Shown here: piece after piece, positions 1-12,300 of the stretch
Position numbering within the stretch: position 1 is the first letter of the stretch
Layout: each line of letters starts with the position of its first letter
Assembly (NCBI GenBank): GCA_949130495.1
Contig: OX422223.1
Coordinates: 72,786,751-72,850,750 of the forward strand
Origin: Sambucus nigra
Taxonomy: Eukaryota; Streptophyta; Magnoliopsida; Dipsacales; Adoxaceae
Length of the DNA stretch: 64,000 bases
Reading direction: 5' to 3'
Translations under genes and position numbers: made by a program
Notes under the pieces: model-generated
The model's input: the letters and a program-made list of their open reading frames with translations, nothing else
Told to the model about the DNA's origin: nothing
Database searches by the model: none

Positions 1-451
1 AATCGATAGTCCCCAACCACCTACTGATCGACACTATCCCTTCACCAGTCCGAGGAAGTCCAAAAGACATTGGCATCACTATTTGTCACCCCCTATACCC
101 TGTCGATCATAACTTCCCTGATATTTTGTAAAAAAATTCCCCCAAAAATTCATAAAATTCCCCTAAAAATTCCAAAAATTGCCAAATGAATTTTAAAACT
201 TTTTTACTAACAAAAACATTTTTTTCAAGACTCTCAAATCCCCAACCGAATTAATACCATAGTTTCTCCCAGAATTATTTCCCCAGAGGAATTTCCAAAA
301 GCAATTGGATATCTCTCGAGCAACGTCTTCAAAGGACACAGTATAAATTGAAAAGCTTCCCAGTAGGGCTACATCCAATCTTCGAATTGTATTTTTTTCC
401 CAGTAGAATCTCCAAAATTTCCCAGAAAGACCATACCCCATGCTATAAACT
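1..451 (-). other. Remnant of the antisense-gene promoter zone of E0
   Basis: The stretch has runs of short A/T blocks with CCCC (for example around 125-190), and at 1-120 pieces such as ATCGATAG and CTGATCGACA. Its reverse complement resembles the zone before the PMD TATA box in E3 (36230-36470). It is rich in stops and I see no convincing gene in it, although an 82-codon minus-strand frame is open at 193-441. Confidence 0.4.
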
Positions 452-1215
452 AAGCCCTCATAATTGGCGTCGACCCTCAGAATTGGTAGCTCCTACTTAG
501 GTCCTCAAAATTAACATTGGCCCTCAAAATTGGTCGCTCCATGCTTAAGGTCCTCATAATTGACCTCGACCCTCATAATTAGTTTCTCCTACTTAAGGTC
601 CTTAGAATTGACTTTGGCCCTGAGAATTGGTCACTCCTACTTAGGTCCTCAGAATTGACCTCGTCCCTCAGAATTGGTTTTCTACTTAAGGTCCCCAGAA
701 TTGAACTTAGTCCTCAGAATTGTTCGATCCCCGTTAAAGCCCTCGGAATTAGCTTCGACTCTCAGAATTGTTCACTCCTACCTAAGACATCAGAATTGGT
801 CGCTTCTACTTAGGTCCTCATAATTGAGCTCGGTCTTCAGAATTGGTTGCTCCCTACTTAAGGTCCTCAGAATTGACCTTGACCCACATAATGGGTGACT
901 CATATTTTAAGGTCCTTAGAATTTACTTTGACTCTCATAATTAGTTTCTCCCACTAAATCCCTCAGATTTGGCCTCGATCCTCAGAATTCGTCGATCCCA
1001 TCTTTAGGTCCTCAAAACTAACCTCGACCCACGGAATTCGTCGCTCCTACTTAATCCCTCAGAATTGGCCTCGACCTTTAGAATTTATCGTTCCCATATT
1101 TAGGTCCTCATAATTGACCTCAGCCCATAGAATCATACATCCCTATCATTACCTTAGGTCCCTAGAATCAAGCTTGACCCTCTAAATTGGTCATCCTTAT
1201 CCCTTAGGTTTGCAG
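452..1215 (+). repeat. Minisatellite, about 46-50 bp monomer (E0)
   Basis: CCTCAGAATTG-type cores recur about every 23-25 bp in two alternating contexts: 'GGTCCTCAGAATTGACCTCG' and 'ACCCTCAGAATTGGTCGCTC', the latter followed by a CTACTTAA-like spacer. The basic period is thus a 46-50 bp dimer of two half-units. The array is degenerate. It is the reverse complement of the arrays at 24690-25670 and 35030-35970 and occupies the same place, between the antisense-gene promoter and the polypurine tract. Confidence 0.85.
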
Positions 1216-1282
1216 AATTGACCTATTTTCCAAAATATCATGTGGTGTCTATTCGAGGACTTTCACTTATTCCAAGATCACC

Positions 1283-1295
1283 CATCGAGTGGCTC
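1283..1295 (+). other. Polypurine tract of E0
   Basis: The purine-containing CGAGTGGCTC lies immediately before the TG that opens the LTR. The equivalents, reverse-complemented, are at 34953-34965 in E3 and 24603-24616 in E2, where the core reads GAGGGGCTC. This is the expected site for plus-strand priming. Confidence 0.55.
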
Positions 1296-2190
1296 TGTAG
1301 ACACTACATTCTAAGACCCCCTAAGTCTTTCCTTTTGTCCCTAAAACATTTCCATTTCACTTTAAACCCTAGGTCATACTCCGAGTACCAATCTATAGCC
1401 CATCGGGCGCTCGAGCCCCATTTAACTCCGATCAACTTTATTATGAGAGCGAAATCTCATTAAATCTTTGAAGTTCTATGATTCCCCTTTCCAACAGTCC
1501 ACCCTATGAACGAATTGGCATAACGATTTGGAAGAACAAACCATTTTACTACCAAAGACTGATCTAGAGGCCATCAGGCGCTTTTGGGCCCTGTTTGACT
1601 CCGATCAACTATATCGCCAGTGTAAAAGCTCATTGAATCTTTAAAGGGGCCTGAATCCCCATTCCAACGGTCCACCCAGTTCATGAATCAGCATAAAGAT
1701 TCGGACGAACGGGCCATTTTACTACCAAAAATATATTTGGAGGCTACCGAGCGCTCTTGGGCCCTATTTGACTCTAGTCAACTTCATCGTCAAAGTAAAA
1801 AATCTTTGGAATGTTGAAGTAACACGTATAAACTTTTAGTGGTCTACCCCATGCATGATTCTGACTTATGATTTGGACGAATGATCTATTACCATCCGAC
1901 GATCTCCCATCCAAAGCACCAACGAGCGCTTCTAAGCTCCGTTTGACCCAAAGTCAACTTTTGAACAAGGGAGTGACTCATAATGACTCTTGAAGTTATC
2001 TTAATTACATTTCTAATGGTAACCCCCGTGCATAATTTTGATTTACAAATTTCATTCTACGACCATTTTTTTAGAACAATCTGCACGAGACGATGGATTG
2101 GCAGGCCCATTTCCCTTCCTATTGATAGTGTGTATAGGGGTACCTACCGATTGGCAAGGCTAGGTCTATTCCGATCAATACCCCCTTACC

Positions 2191-2199
2191 CTATAAATA
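2191..2199 (+). promoter_or_regulatory. TATA box 1 of the E0 LTR
   Basis: CTATAAATA follows a GC-richer stretch with GATTGGCA-type half palindromes (2095-2185), the arrangement seen at the other Tat LTR promoters here. Confidence 0.6.
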
Positions 2200-3079
2200 T
2201 AGGGTTACCTCGTGTGATGATGATGAGTTCCTTATGTCCCTATCACCTCATCATTTCACTATAAACCCTAGGTTATACTTCGAGTACTAATCTAGAGACC
2301 ATCGGGCTCTCTCGAGCCCCATTTGACTCTAGTCATCTTGATCGTCAGAGAAAAAGCTCATCAAATATTCAAAGGGCTCTGAATCCCCTTTCCATTAATT
2401 CACCCTATGCATGAATCGGCATAACTTTTCGGACAAATGAACCATTTTACTAATGAAATCCAATCTGAAGGCCATCAGGCACTCCCAGGTCCCGTTTGAC
2501 TCCGATCTACTCTATCGTCAAAGCAAAAGATCATTGAATACTCTAAGGGACCTAAATAACCTTTCCAATGATCTTCCCCATGAGTGAATCAGCATAACGA
2601 TTCGAATGAATAGACCATTTTAATACTTAAAATTGATCTAAAGGGTAAGAGGTCCCCGTTTGACTCCTGTAAAATTCATCATCAAAGATAAAAATCTTTG
2701 TAATGTTGAAGTACCACGCATAACCTATCCAACGATTTGCCTCATGTAGCATTCTGACTTACAGTTCGGATGACTGATCCTTATCGTCCAACGATCTCTT
2801 ATCCAAAGGACCGACGAGTGTTTCCAAACCCCGTTTAACCTAAAGTCAGCAACCGAACCCAGGAGAGTCCCAAAGGACTCTTTAAGGTCTATGAATTACC
2901 TTTCTAATGGTATTCCCCATGCATGATTTGGATTTACAAATTGCATTTGACGACCATTTTTTTGAAAAATCTACAAGACTGCCAATTGGCAAGTGTATTC
3001 CCCTGTCTATCGGCAGTGTGTCTAGGGGTACCTACCGATTGGGATGGATAGGTTAATACCAATCGGCACCCCCTTACCC

Positions 3080-3087
3080 TATAAATA
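3080..3087 (+). promoter_or_regulatory. TATA box 2 of the E0 LTR
   Basis: TATAAATA stands about 90 bp downstream of a perfect palindrome TGCCAATTGGCA (2980-2991) and of TATCGGCAG (3008-3016). This is the downstream, probably principal, promoter copy. Confidence 0.65.
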
Positions 3088-4274
3088 GAGGGCATGATTT
3101 CACTCCCAAATCACACCTCAGATCCTTCAATAACTACGATCTCAACAACATTCTCTTGCAATCAGCGAAGTTTCCTTGTGTGAAAATCCTTTCCATCTTT
3201 CATTATCATCATTTTCATAGCCAATTTAGAAAAATTTCATTCTCTCTCATCCATTATTCATATCAACATTCAAGGGAGCTCATCAACGATCAAGAGCAAG
3301 CCTCAAATCTCCAAAGAAGGTCCAAAAATACTTCTCTCTCTTAAAATTCTTTATTTTCACATTAGTTACATCAATTCTTAATTTAGTTTTTACTTTAGTT
3401 TATACACATTAATATCTCATACTTTATTAGTTATATTTCACGTACTTTATTTTCTATAAAACAAAATAAAGCAAAGAAAAAAAGGATTACACCTATAAAT
3501 TCCAACCAGATTATTAACCACAATTTCTCAAAACTAATATACATTTTCAACAAACACATATATAATAAATTCTCATTCGAATCTATGGGATAAACCCCAC
3601 CCTTATGTCACATCAGAATTACGTGGACTTTGATACCTTTATAGGCTACGTAGGCTTCCAGGCTAAAACCCGAGACTCATGTCCAATTTTTTAATTTTCC
3701 ATTTTTTTTCATTTTCTTATTTGTATCCTTTTCATCTATATGTTATATAATATATATTCTATTTGTGATCCATATTGTCGTTTTATACAACATATATTGT
3801 CATTTCATCATAACGATTAATATCTCGATAAACGCATACATCGTATTTATATTTTGGGAACATTCATATGGATGACATCACTCTATCTTTTCCATTATAT
3901 GGGTTGGGCAATTATGATCTCCATTTGTATATACATGCACAGACACTTCATGTAGAAATTAAGGAAAACAATAACACAAACCCATGAGACACCCAAAAGG
4001 CGAGATGGGTTCCTTACACCTTCCCATTCTGTAACTTAGCCCCTGAATCTCTGAACTATTGGTTTCATAAGCATCGGTTTGTCTTTGATGATGTTCTCTC
4101 GAGGTCGGGACATATTCTTTTGCCTGTTTTGAGAAAAATAGGCTGGCAACTCCATTTTTTTTAAATCACCCCATATCGCGACGACCGAAGCGCTCCTAGA
4201 GAAAGAGAGGTCATGAGACCTTTCTCCCCTCTTTTCCACCCATTAGGAAAGGGAGAGATATCGGTATGGCCAGA

Positions 4275-5170
4275 GTGAGGTACTAGGATTATTTTGAAAT
4301 GAAGTATAGGGAACCTAAGTATGAGACACTCAATGTACACTTTCTTCAACTTTTTAAGTGTTCCTTCAAATTATGTCAGGTAAATATTTACTCACTGGAG
4401 CCTAGTTTTGGCTATGTTCCTCCACCTACTACTCCTTCTAAGATCAATTTAACACCAAATGTAATCATGTCGATATTACCTTTAACTACGTAGGTGATTC
4501 CGATTCACTTGAACGTCTTTTTTCTTCGACTTGTCATCCCTTAATGAGGAATATATCATCCTATTATGATCTTAACTTCCACATTTATCAATGTACTTTT
4601 GCATCTTTCCTTCATTTAAAGACTAATCTATCTCATCTTTTAAAGCGAAGCATTTATCAGTTGCACGGTCGTGATCATGGTGGAACTCACACCACTTTCT
4701 TTTGTCTCTTTTATGGTCAGGAGCTCTTAGGTTTTTCATTCCAACAATAGTTTTTATTATATTTGTTCTCATTCAGAATGAGATTCAAATAGGTTATCAG
4801 TGGGGTGCACTTTGCAAACTTATCATCATTTGACTTTTCGTTTCCCTCTTTCTTTTTTTTTTATCTCAGCATTTTCCAAATCTTCTACTACCTGACTCCT
4901 TTGGGTCTCCTCTCTTAGACTCCATCACCTCTTTTTCATTCAATATTCTCTCAACCTCAACCATAAATTATGTTATTGATTTTGGAGGACCTTTGGAGAG
5001 TTTACAACAGAGTTTTTCATGTTTGATCCTACTAATGAGGGTTGTCATTGTAGTGCTTTCATCAGAGTCTACAACCTTTAACTTACTTTTATTTAATCAA
5101 GATATGAAATCTCTATACTCATTATTTCCTTGCCTAACGTTCAACTGGTGAGTCATGCATTTTGTGGGCT
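4275..5170. other. Unassigned AT-rich stretch
   Basis: I see no gene here. Short open frames on + (4299-4493, 4544-4750) resemble no family I know. GTGAGGTACTAGG directly after the LTR was considered as a decayed primer-binding site but the match is poor. The minus-strand gag remnant begins at the right edge. Confidence 0.4.
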
Positions 5171-6110
5171 TCATTTCAAAATAAAACTCGTGAAAAACAT
5201 TTCAGTCAATTGTTTAAAATCTTCTATCCTTACTCTCAGCAAATCGGTATACCACATATGGGTAGCACCAGTGATAATGCCAGAAAATGATTGAAATCCC
5301 TTCTCATCTAGAGTGGAATAGATGTCAGTCGCCGATCGATACATTTCTATCTGATTAATAGGGTTGGTGCTTCCATTTTTTCTGGGTACCACAACTACTG
5401 GTTTGAACTTGCCAGGTGTGGGATAACCAATAATGCCTGGTACAAAAGGGGAACTCTCCACATATCCCTTATGATTGAGGTCTCGAATCTTGATGAGAAA
5501 TACGATCATATCATCCAGCCTCCGAATTGAGTTATTCTAAGGATTCTCATTTGTTACAAAATTATCACACGAACCACGAACCTTATATCTATGAGAAGAC
5601 TCTGCAGGTAGATTCTTTATTTGGTCCATTTTTAGCATTATTTACCTCTTGATATTACCTCTGGCCTGGATGGAGTCTTGGGAGAGATTACCCTAGATGA
5701 CCAGTGATCCTTATCACACAGACTCTATCCGGGATGACATCTCATCTACAATGCCCTCTTAGGTCAAGATGATTAAATGCCTGCACCTTACTAATCCTTG
5801 TGAAAGCACTATTCCTGTACTGAATCTAAGGAGTGTCTTGAACACTTTTACTTTGATGAGTAGGAGAAACGATTTTACCTGAACATTATAATGTGTTTAA
5901 CATCTTATCATTTTATGAAGTCCCAACTGTGCTCCTCCTCGTACGCCGTATCTTTAAGTCCACCATGCACTTTCTTGCCAAGGCACAAATAATGGGGATC
6001 AATAATCTATTTTTTCATCATGACACATTGAACCTCATTGGTTGGAGCTGGGGGTGGTTCCACGATTACTTGGGGTGGGTTCCCCCTCATGGAGGTTGAC
6101 ATGATGAGAT
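5171..6110 (-). pseudogene. Gag fragment of a Ty3/gypsy element
   Basis: Gag forms the capsid-like particle of the retroelement. The open part (5171-5509) holds a typical plant gag core: a PGIIGYPTPGKFK stretch, then NPINQIEMYRSATDIYSTLDE, then TGATHMWYTDL and IEDFKQLTEMFF, which match the conserved DP-x-NH, GAAxxWY and F-x-xLxxxF pattern. Upstream on the same strand, about 6010-6110, a proline-rich start-like segment (EPPPAPTNE) fits a gag N-terminus, separated by stops. No protease or RT follows, so this is a truncated copy. Its strand is opposite to the pol at 8160-14640, so it is a separate insertion. Confidence 0.6.
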
Positions 6111-6299
6111 TCATAGTGGGGTCCTCTAGGATCGATTCATTATGTCATAGTTGAACACTAATAACTGGTGTTGCATGGCTTGTTAACTGACCACAAGAGA
6201 TCTTAATGCCGCTACTATGTCGACCCTCTAAGACTGAGGGGAGGTTGGCTATAATAACCCCCTATGTTTGATGGCAGATCAGAAGAGATGACTGGTCAA

Positions 6300-7256
6300 A
6301 GAGATAAAAAAACAATAATAGTGGTGCAAAAACCCAAAAAAACGGATGAATTAAATAGTAAGATGATGAACTCATCCACCCAAGATCTTCCAATGGTAAT
6401 TCAGATGCAACAGTGGTGGATTTGAATCACAAATAAGGATGAGAGAGAAATTCAGTCTAAAGATGATAACGATAAACAAGATCCCACAAATGATACAAAA
6501 TTGATGATACTGAGATCATACAATGGATTCACATGACAGTAGGTATTTTAAAAATCTAATGAAACCATAATTGACAAGTAATCTAACAAAACATATGAGA
6601 TAAACATAATAGATTTATTCTATTATATAACAGAAGGTTTAAGTGGTTCGACTGTTATGATACGTCCACTGTACAAAGTATGCGTGTGTTTTCACTAGAA
6701 TGGGGCATAAATTGACATTAATGACACAATACAAGATCTCTATAGAGTTAGTTCTATAGAGTAATAGTTGGGTTTTTCAAAAGATCCATCTAAATAAAGA
6801 ATACATATTATGCCTTTTATAGGCTGAGGGGTGAGCCGTGTCACCCCTAGCACATTTCCCAATTCCAACTATGCGTACATAAAGTAAGGTAATCATGAAG
6901 AATATTCACCCACAACGGTTGTTGATCTCCAATAAAAGTTTTGTATTCATCTAACTAAATTCCCATATCGTGATTTCCATGCCTATTAAAACGTATCGAA
7001 GGTAGGAGGTCTCCGCCTAAATGAGATTATAGGATGATTTTCTCCATGTTGGAGGCCAAGACGAGTCAGAGTGGTCATATATGGTCGAGATGATTCAGAC
7101 TAGTTCCATCCCCTATGGAAGTCCAAACTAGAAAAAGGAACCTTAAAAACCTACAAGCCTCTCTTAGTTAAGTATTCACGGATCTAATGATGGAGGGCTG
7201 CCTCAAGAAACTCAACCCTCGACCACCACCCGACAATCTCTATAATAACTAGGAAG
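6300..7256 (-). other. Possible LTR/leader of the minus-strand gag fragment
   Basis: No coding sequence was seen. On the minus strand CCTATAAAAGG (6814-6824) is a good TATA box, followed by about 700 bp of AT-rich leader before the gag start-like segment. I could not define TG/CA ends or a primer-binding site, so the LTR assignment is an inference from position. Confidence 0.35.
6815..6824 (-). promoter_or_regulatory. TATA-like box, minus strand
   Basis: The minus strand reads CCTATAAAAG. It lies upstream of the gag remnant in the same orientation. Confidence 0.4.
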
Positions 7257-8159
7257 TTGACACATACTGCAAGTTTCATTATGGGGTTTTCTACATTACT
7301 GATAATTATAGGGTACTCGGGTATGCCATTCAAGATCTTATATATGTCAGGAACCTCTCCCTGCCAAAACCTAATGTTAAGAGCAACTCACTCCCTTTTC
7401 ACCCAAAATCCTCATTCTAATGCCATATCAGACATTTTTCTCCCATACACTGATTATTACACCATGATAGACCCTATCCATAAAAAACTGAGGATGAGGA
7501 CACTGCCCCATCAAAATACTAACACCATAAAATAAAGAGATCGATCACTCGATCAAATTGGAATAAATATGTGATGAGGATATCCTAGCAATATATCGCA
7601 TCACCTCTGCAGTACCAATCCAATCCATTGGGGGAAACAAATCACCTTTCGAATTTTACCTATATGCCATCATTGATTTTAATGCAAGAGATAATGACTA
7701 CTCTCTTGCTACATTAAACACTTTCCCATGTAGAACTTAAGAAATTATGGGGATACTACATCCACCACTCATTAGTTAGAATAACCCGTATATCAACAAG
7801 TGTAGTACCCTTGCCACCAGTTTATATGAGTTAATTAGATAAACAGTTAAGAGGATATGACTATGTCACCTAGAGTGATCGTCCTCATCGTAACCTATTG
7901 TACAGAGAGGAAGAGAGGGTCAGAGACCACATCACTCATAAGGATGCCTCTTGGGAAGCTGAATTAAGGTCTAACATGACCCTAGTAGCATACATCCCTT
8001 ACCCTAGGCTCTCGAAAGAAATGTGAATACCGCATATGATAAACAATACGGGACACTTGCTCGGGCTCCTCTCCAATATGAGGAACCAGAAGATCCCCCT
8101 ATTATTATCATCTATGTGATCTAGGTAGATATCATTAAAAATGTCGACACTACTTAATT
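7257..8159. other. Degraded sequence, no gene recognised
   Basis: A 92-codon open frame at 7257-7535 (+) has no recognisable motif. The rest is stop-rich on both strands. It may be the leader and gag N-terminus of the following + strand element, but nothing proves it. Confidence 0.35.
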
Positions 8160-8229
8160 GATCGGGCTAAACTCAAAGCATTTACAAACTAGAATAAACA
8201 CCACCTCTTCTAGTCCAAATCAAATTTCA

Positions 8230-8580
8230 GAATCTTTAATCGCTAAGCTTGGACATGGATACTCCAATTACCACCCGGAGCAAGGCATTATAAATTGATT
8301 TAAAAATTTCATGATCATCAAAGGGAACACACCTCCCGAGTCTGAAGCTGAATTTATCCTCAATAACCAAATTTAGGAAAGGATGGCATAGTGGGATTAC
8401 TCCTTGAGCAAAGTATTAAATCTCCACGATCAAGGACCTACTTCCTTTGAAGCTCCTATGTCTTGGTATTACAAGTTTATGGTAGGATATAAAGACTATA
8501 TGAAATATCTCGATCCCAATGAACATTATAGACTCTGGGCCAACTACATAAGAGATGAGGGTACACTATAGACAATTTAA
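8230..8580 (+). pseudogene. Unrecognised coding-like segment upstream of protease
   Basis: With two in-frame stops ignored, one frame stays coherent for about 115 codons. It contains a PPESEAEF segment, LNLHDQGPTSFEAPMSWYYK, and YMKYLDPNEHYRLWANYIRDEGT. Composition and continuity suggest former protein-coding sequence. I do not recognise the family: it does not match the Tat gag core seen in E3 and may be a lineage-specific domain between gag and protease or an extra ORF. Confidence 0.35.
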
Positions 8581-9829
8581 AACTCGAGAATCATATAAGG
8601 GGCCACCCCTGCAATTCTTTATTAGTATATTAAGATATCCAAGACATTGGAAGGGATGACCTACCAAAATAGATAGATGACACAATTAACAAAACCATCG
8701 ACTTGGATTATATTTCACCCAAAATCATCTCATCCTCTGAGGATGACCCTATGACTTTCGATCCATACAGTGAATTAGACCTTCTCATCTCTTTGTACTC
8801 GCGTCTCACAATGGACCCATCATCATATTTTTATTGGACAAATATTTAGTAGCAAGTACCTAGATGCATCTAACATTGTTAGTGTCATCAAACTCGAGGA
8901 ATAGATGACCCGCTAAGGTCATCCGCTACCAGAAGGTTCCCTTACTTGAAGGTATGAGTACAACTCTAGGATAAAAATGGTCAATCTTGCTCCGCACAAT
9001 AATGCACGTGGGAAAGTTGACAACCTTAGTATGTACTCTTAGCCCTACATACCGCTAGGTTTTTTACAGGACACTCACCCTGAGGATCAAAATATATCGA
9101 GTACCGGTGCTATTACATAGACATATACTATGAAGCCATAAACATAATATGAGAGATAAACCCAAGAAAATATAAAGCCATTTTTGAAAATAAAAACCTA
9201 GCATAACCCGTCTTTGATAATGAAATTTATTTAGTATCATATATTTCTACAAGATTGCCCTCTCGAAAGGATGAGAATGTTCTCACAATAGTGACAAAAA
9301 TCCACACTCATTCCTATGATCCCAACATAACAATACATTTGATATGTGGCACATAATCTAGGACTTTCCCTAGAACTAAGGACAACACTTACACTAACCA
9401 AAAACATGCTCATGTCTTCGACTTGACCAAAGTGATGGTCCCCAGTCTAACATTGCCTACTACGGTCCCGTATTCTTCACAGATCTATTACTTCATTTGG
9501 AAAATGCCGAACATAAAGAATATTCAAGGACGCTAATCTCTCTAGATAAAGAGGTCAACTTCCTCACCGCATCATGATGACACTTCACTCCTCATAATCT
9601 AATTGATAACAGGAGGGAACCAATCGAGGGAGATGTTACTCCCTTCCCACAAGGTAATAATAATATTTAGGAGCAACTGTACCAAATCTCGACTAACATT
9701 ACCCTCTGGGAACTAGTATCCATGTCTCAAGAATATTGAACAACCCTCATCCATCTATAATCTTAGGCCTTAGTCCATCGGGACTTCTTCCCCATATATA
9801 TGTCTATCACCATTTATTTAATCACCATG

Positions 9830-10700
9830 CAATTGTACATCAGATTCTCTGATAATGACCATGCAAGGCCACAACCATCAGTTCACATTACATATTACTA
9901 CCGAGGTTTACTAAAAGATCATGACACTCTTACAAATAAATAATAGTACACCACTAATAAATGCCTAGATACACCTTATGGGGAATTACCCTCATCCTTA
10001 CCTATGAAAATTAGACTCCCTTTCGACACAAAGATCATCATGATCTAAGGGGATAATGATTGGGGAAGGATCACAAAAACCAATGCCAAAACACTCCTAA
10101 AATCTCCCCATGGTAGCAATAACATCTACCTTAGTGGATTCCAGATCATCCCCTTATTCATTTATAATACAGTCACCCGAATCATTCATAAGATGGGATA
10201 CATACCAGGGTTCTAATTGGGAAAAAATCAATAGAGAGCCCTAGAAGCTCTCACGGCCATGAATATATAAAGGGAAAATCCAATCTTGGTTATGCCTTAA
10301 TTGGGAAGTCTAAGTCCCATACCTCAAAGATTCCCATCATAAATGCAACAACCACTTATGTCTCCAAGGAAATGACTTTCCTTATCATGACCTCCCAAAG
10401 CCTTAGTGGGAGAAAGAAAATAAATCCTTATAAAATATAATAGAGATACTCTATGAGTAAGGAATATACGTGGAGCACGAAAAAATCCACCATATCATCT
10501 ACAATGATCTCAACGTCTCATGGGTTAATGAGGAAAATAGAAAGGTCATCTATCTTGAACCCAATTGGGACTACCCTCCTTTTTCTTTAAAGACTTCACC
10601 TTGGTTGTCATGCATAATCCTCAAATATAAGCCTCATAGAATGATACCATGCTTTGTATACCACATTCTTCCCTCATGACAACACGACAAAAATGGTGAC
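9830..10700 (+). pseudogene. Protease/G-patch region of pol (decayed)
   Basis: The diagnostic part is at about 10185-10270, where the frame gives KMGYIPGF-LGKNQ-RALEAL with stops at two positions. This is the G-patch-like glycine-rich motif that Tat elements carry between the aspartic protease and RT. Upstream (9830-10160) a frame with KIRLPFDTKIIMI and SGFQIIPLF is consistent with the protease-linker zone. No intact catalytic D-S/T-G triad was found. Confidence 0.5.
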
Positions 10701-11251
10701 TGGTCAACATCCTTGAACTTAACATCTTCCCATGTGTGTTGGATATGACCAAACTTCCACCAAAGATTTTACCTCGGCCACATCCTAAGATTCAAACTCT
10801 CAGCCACCATGGGATTATGAGTGGAATGAGGAAAATCACCAGCACTTACTGCAAACCGTTTCAGAATCCATACCCTAAGATGACCCAATGATGAACCTAA
10901 CTAAGGGTGCTAATAAAGGCCCTAGAAAACAACATCCAATCCAGACATACTTCGTCTCCCCATGCCTGTAGTTAATTCCAGTCTCCCAGAGCATCCAACG
11001 ATTACTCCTAAGGTCCTCCAATAGAATGCATCCCACCCATTCATTAGAATTACCGGACTAGTGATACTAAATAATTGGGACCACTATCGAAAGCATACCG
11101 ACACCCGTTATCCAGAAATTTTTGAGTCTGTCGTGTTAATAATTGAGTCCCTCTCATCCCCTCACCTAATGTATCTCCTTATAAGTTAGACTTATATTTT
11201 ATTTTCAATGATGGCCCTCCTCCCTTTGATGGCATAATATATTGTGATATA

Positions 11252-12300
11252 ATGTACGTGCCACTGTATATTTCATGCGATGGTTATGAATCAAGTGATG
11301 GATTAAATGTCACAACTAATAATGATAACTCTTCGGATCTAAAATACCTAAAACACTTACAAAAACTTGACCAAATCAAAAATAGACGTGTGTCTTTGAA
11401 TGAGAATGACATAATAACCATAAACTTGGGCACTCCCAAAAACGCTAAACATAAGGAAAATGGGTCCACCCACGACAAAGAGGAATCAAATGAATTCACC
11501 GATGTACTCTCCAATTATGTCTATGTATTCGCATGGTCTTATACAGACATGCCCAAAATCGATCTAGCCATCGTTATGCATGACATTCCTACACTCCTTG
11601 ATACAAGGCCAGTGAAATATGGGATATGTAAACTACTACCGAAATAGTCCTCGAAAGTTATGGAATAGGTAGAAAAATAACTCATTGTCGTATTCATTCG
11701 AGTAGTAGAATACCCAACATGGATAGCCAACATTGTACCAATACCCAAGACTAATAGAAATCTCCAAATGTGATTATTTTAAAGAGACCACAACCGGTCC
11801 TACCAATGGATGATTTTCCTCTATCGCACGTAGATCTACTAGTATATAGTATGTCTAGATATGTTCTCAAATCCTTTACGAATGGTTTTACCTAGTATAA
11901 CCAAATAAAAATCCACCCCGACCACCAAGTAAATACTAAGTTCATCACCTTATGGGGAACATACTGTTACACAATCATTCCATTCGGCCAAAATATGGTG
12001 GGGTAACCTTCTAGGCAACGACGACTTCCATCTTCCATGACCTCATACACAAAAAGTATAGGTTTACATGGAATACATGGTGATCAAGTCAAAATATCAT
12101 AAAGGAAACATTTTGGTAATTAAAAAATACTTCCAAAAACTAAGCCTTATAAGAATGAGGTTAAATCCTCATAAATGTATTTTTGGAGTTACCAAGGGTA
12201 AAGTCCTAGGATTCGTCATCAGCAAGGATGGAATCTAAATCCACCCTGCTAAGGTCAAAGACATATGAGAAATTCCACCCCTAGAACTGATAACGATGTT
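11252..12300 (+). pseudogene. Reverse transcriptase (decayed)
   Basis: RT copies the element RNA into cDNA. The first 131 codons (11252-11647) are open and include NEFTDVLSNYVYVFAWSYTDMP and DTRPVKYGICKL, the typical Tat entry to the RT domain. VEYPTWIANIVPIPK follows at about 11705. The catalytic box, normally YVDD, reads YMEYMVIKSK at about 12065-12100, so both aspartates are lost. RLNPHKCIFGV and GKVLGFVISKDGI follow (about 12155-12240). Many stops and frameshifts show it is dead. Confidence 0.75.

Larger units (their letters stand above)
1329..3105 (+). repeat. Tandem duplication of about 0.9 kb inside the E0 LTR
   Basis: Copy 1 runs from about 1329 to 2229 and copy 2 from about 2230 to 3105. 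Both open with TCCTT(T/A)TGTCCCTA and continue through AAACCCTAGGT(C/T)ATACT, the same series of GACT/GTCAAC subrepeats, the palindrome-rich promoter and a TATA box. The copies differ by many substitutions, so the duplication is old. Confidence 0.75.
1..4274 (+). mobile_element. 3' end of a Tat-like Ty3/gypsy element (E0)
   Basis: This is the right-hand end of an element that begins outside the window. Reading on +, it shows an AT-rich remnant resembling the antisense-promoter zone of E3, a minisatellite, a polypurine tract and one long LTR. The same order, reverse-complemented, occurs in E2 (22440-26170) and E3 (32861-36470), which identifies the family. No coding sequence of this copy is in the window. 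The right boundary is taken where the LTR ends in a GGCCA-type terminus like the E3 LTR. I could not identify a target-site duplication because the left end is missing. Confidence 0.7.
1296..4274 (+). repeat. LTR of E0 (long form, duplicated promoter)
   Basis: It starts TGTAGACACTACATTC, matching the minus-strand start of the E3 LTR (TGTAGACACC at 52468). It ends in TATGGCCA, close to the E3 terminus. It contains subrepeats with TTTGACTCCGATCAAC-like pairs, two TATA boxes (2191, 3080), a block shared with all Tat LTRs here (CTACGTAGG at about 3646-3654) and the conserved CACCTTCCCATTCTGTAACTTAG at 4018-4040. It is about 2.98 kb against 2.06-2.16 kb for the other Tat LTRs; an internal duplication of about 0.9 kb accounts for the difference. 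Confidence 0.75.

Noticed and set aside
193..441. An 82-residue minus-strand open frame as a gene
   Set aside because: It lies in the AT-rich promoter remnant and minisatellite edge, has no family motif, and its counterpart in E3 is not open.
4275..4300. Primer-binding site after the E0 LTR
   Set aside because: GTGAGGTACTAGG shares only scattered bases with TGGCGACTCTGTTGGGG, and the polypurine tract on the other side shows this LTR is a 3' LTR.
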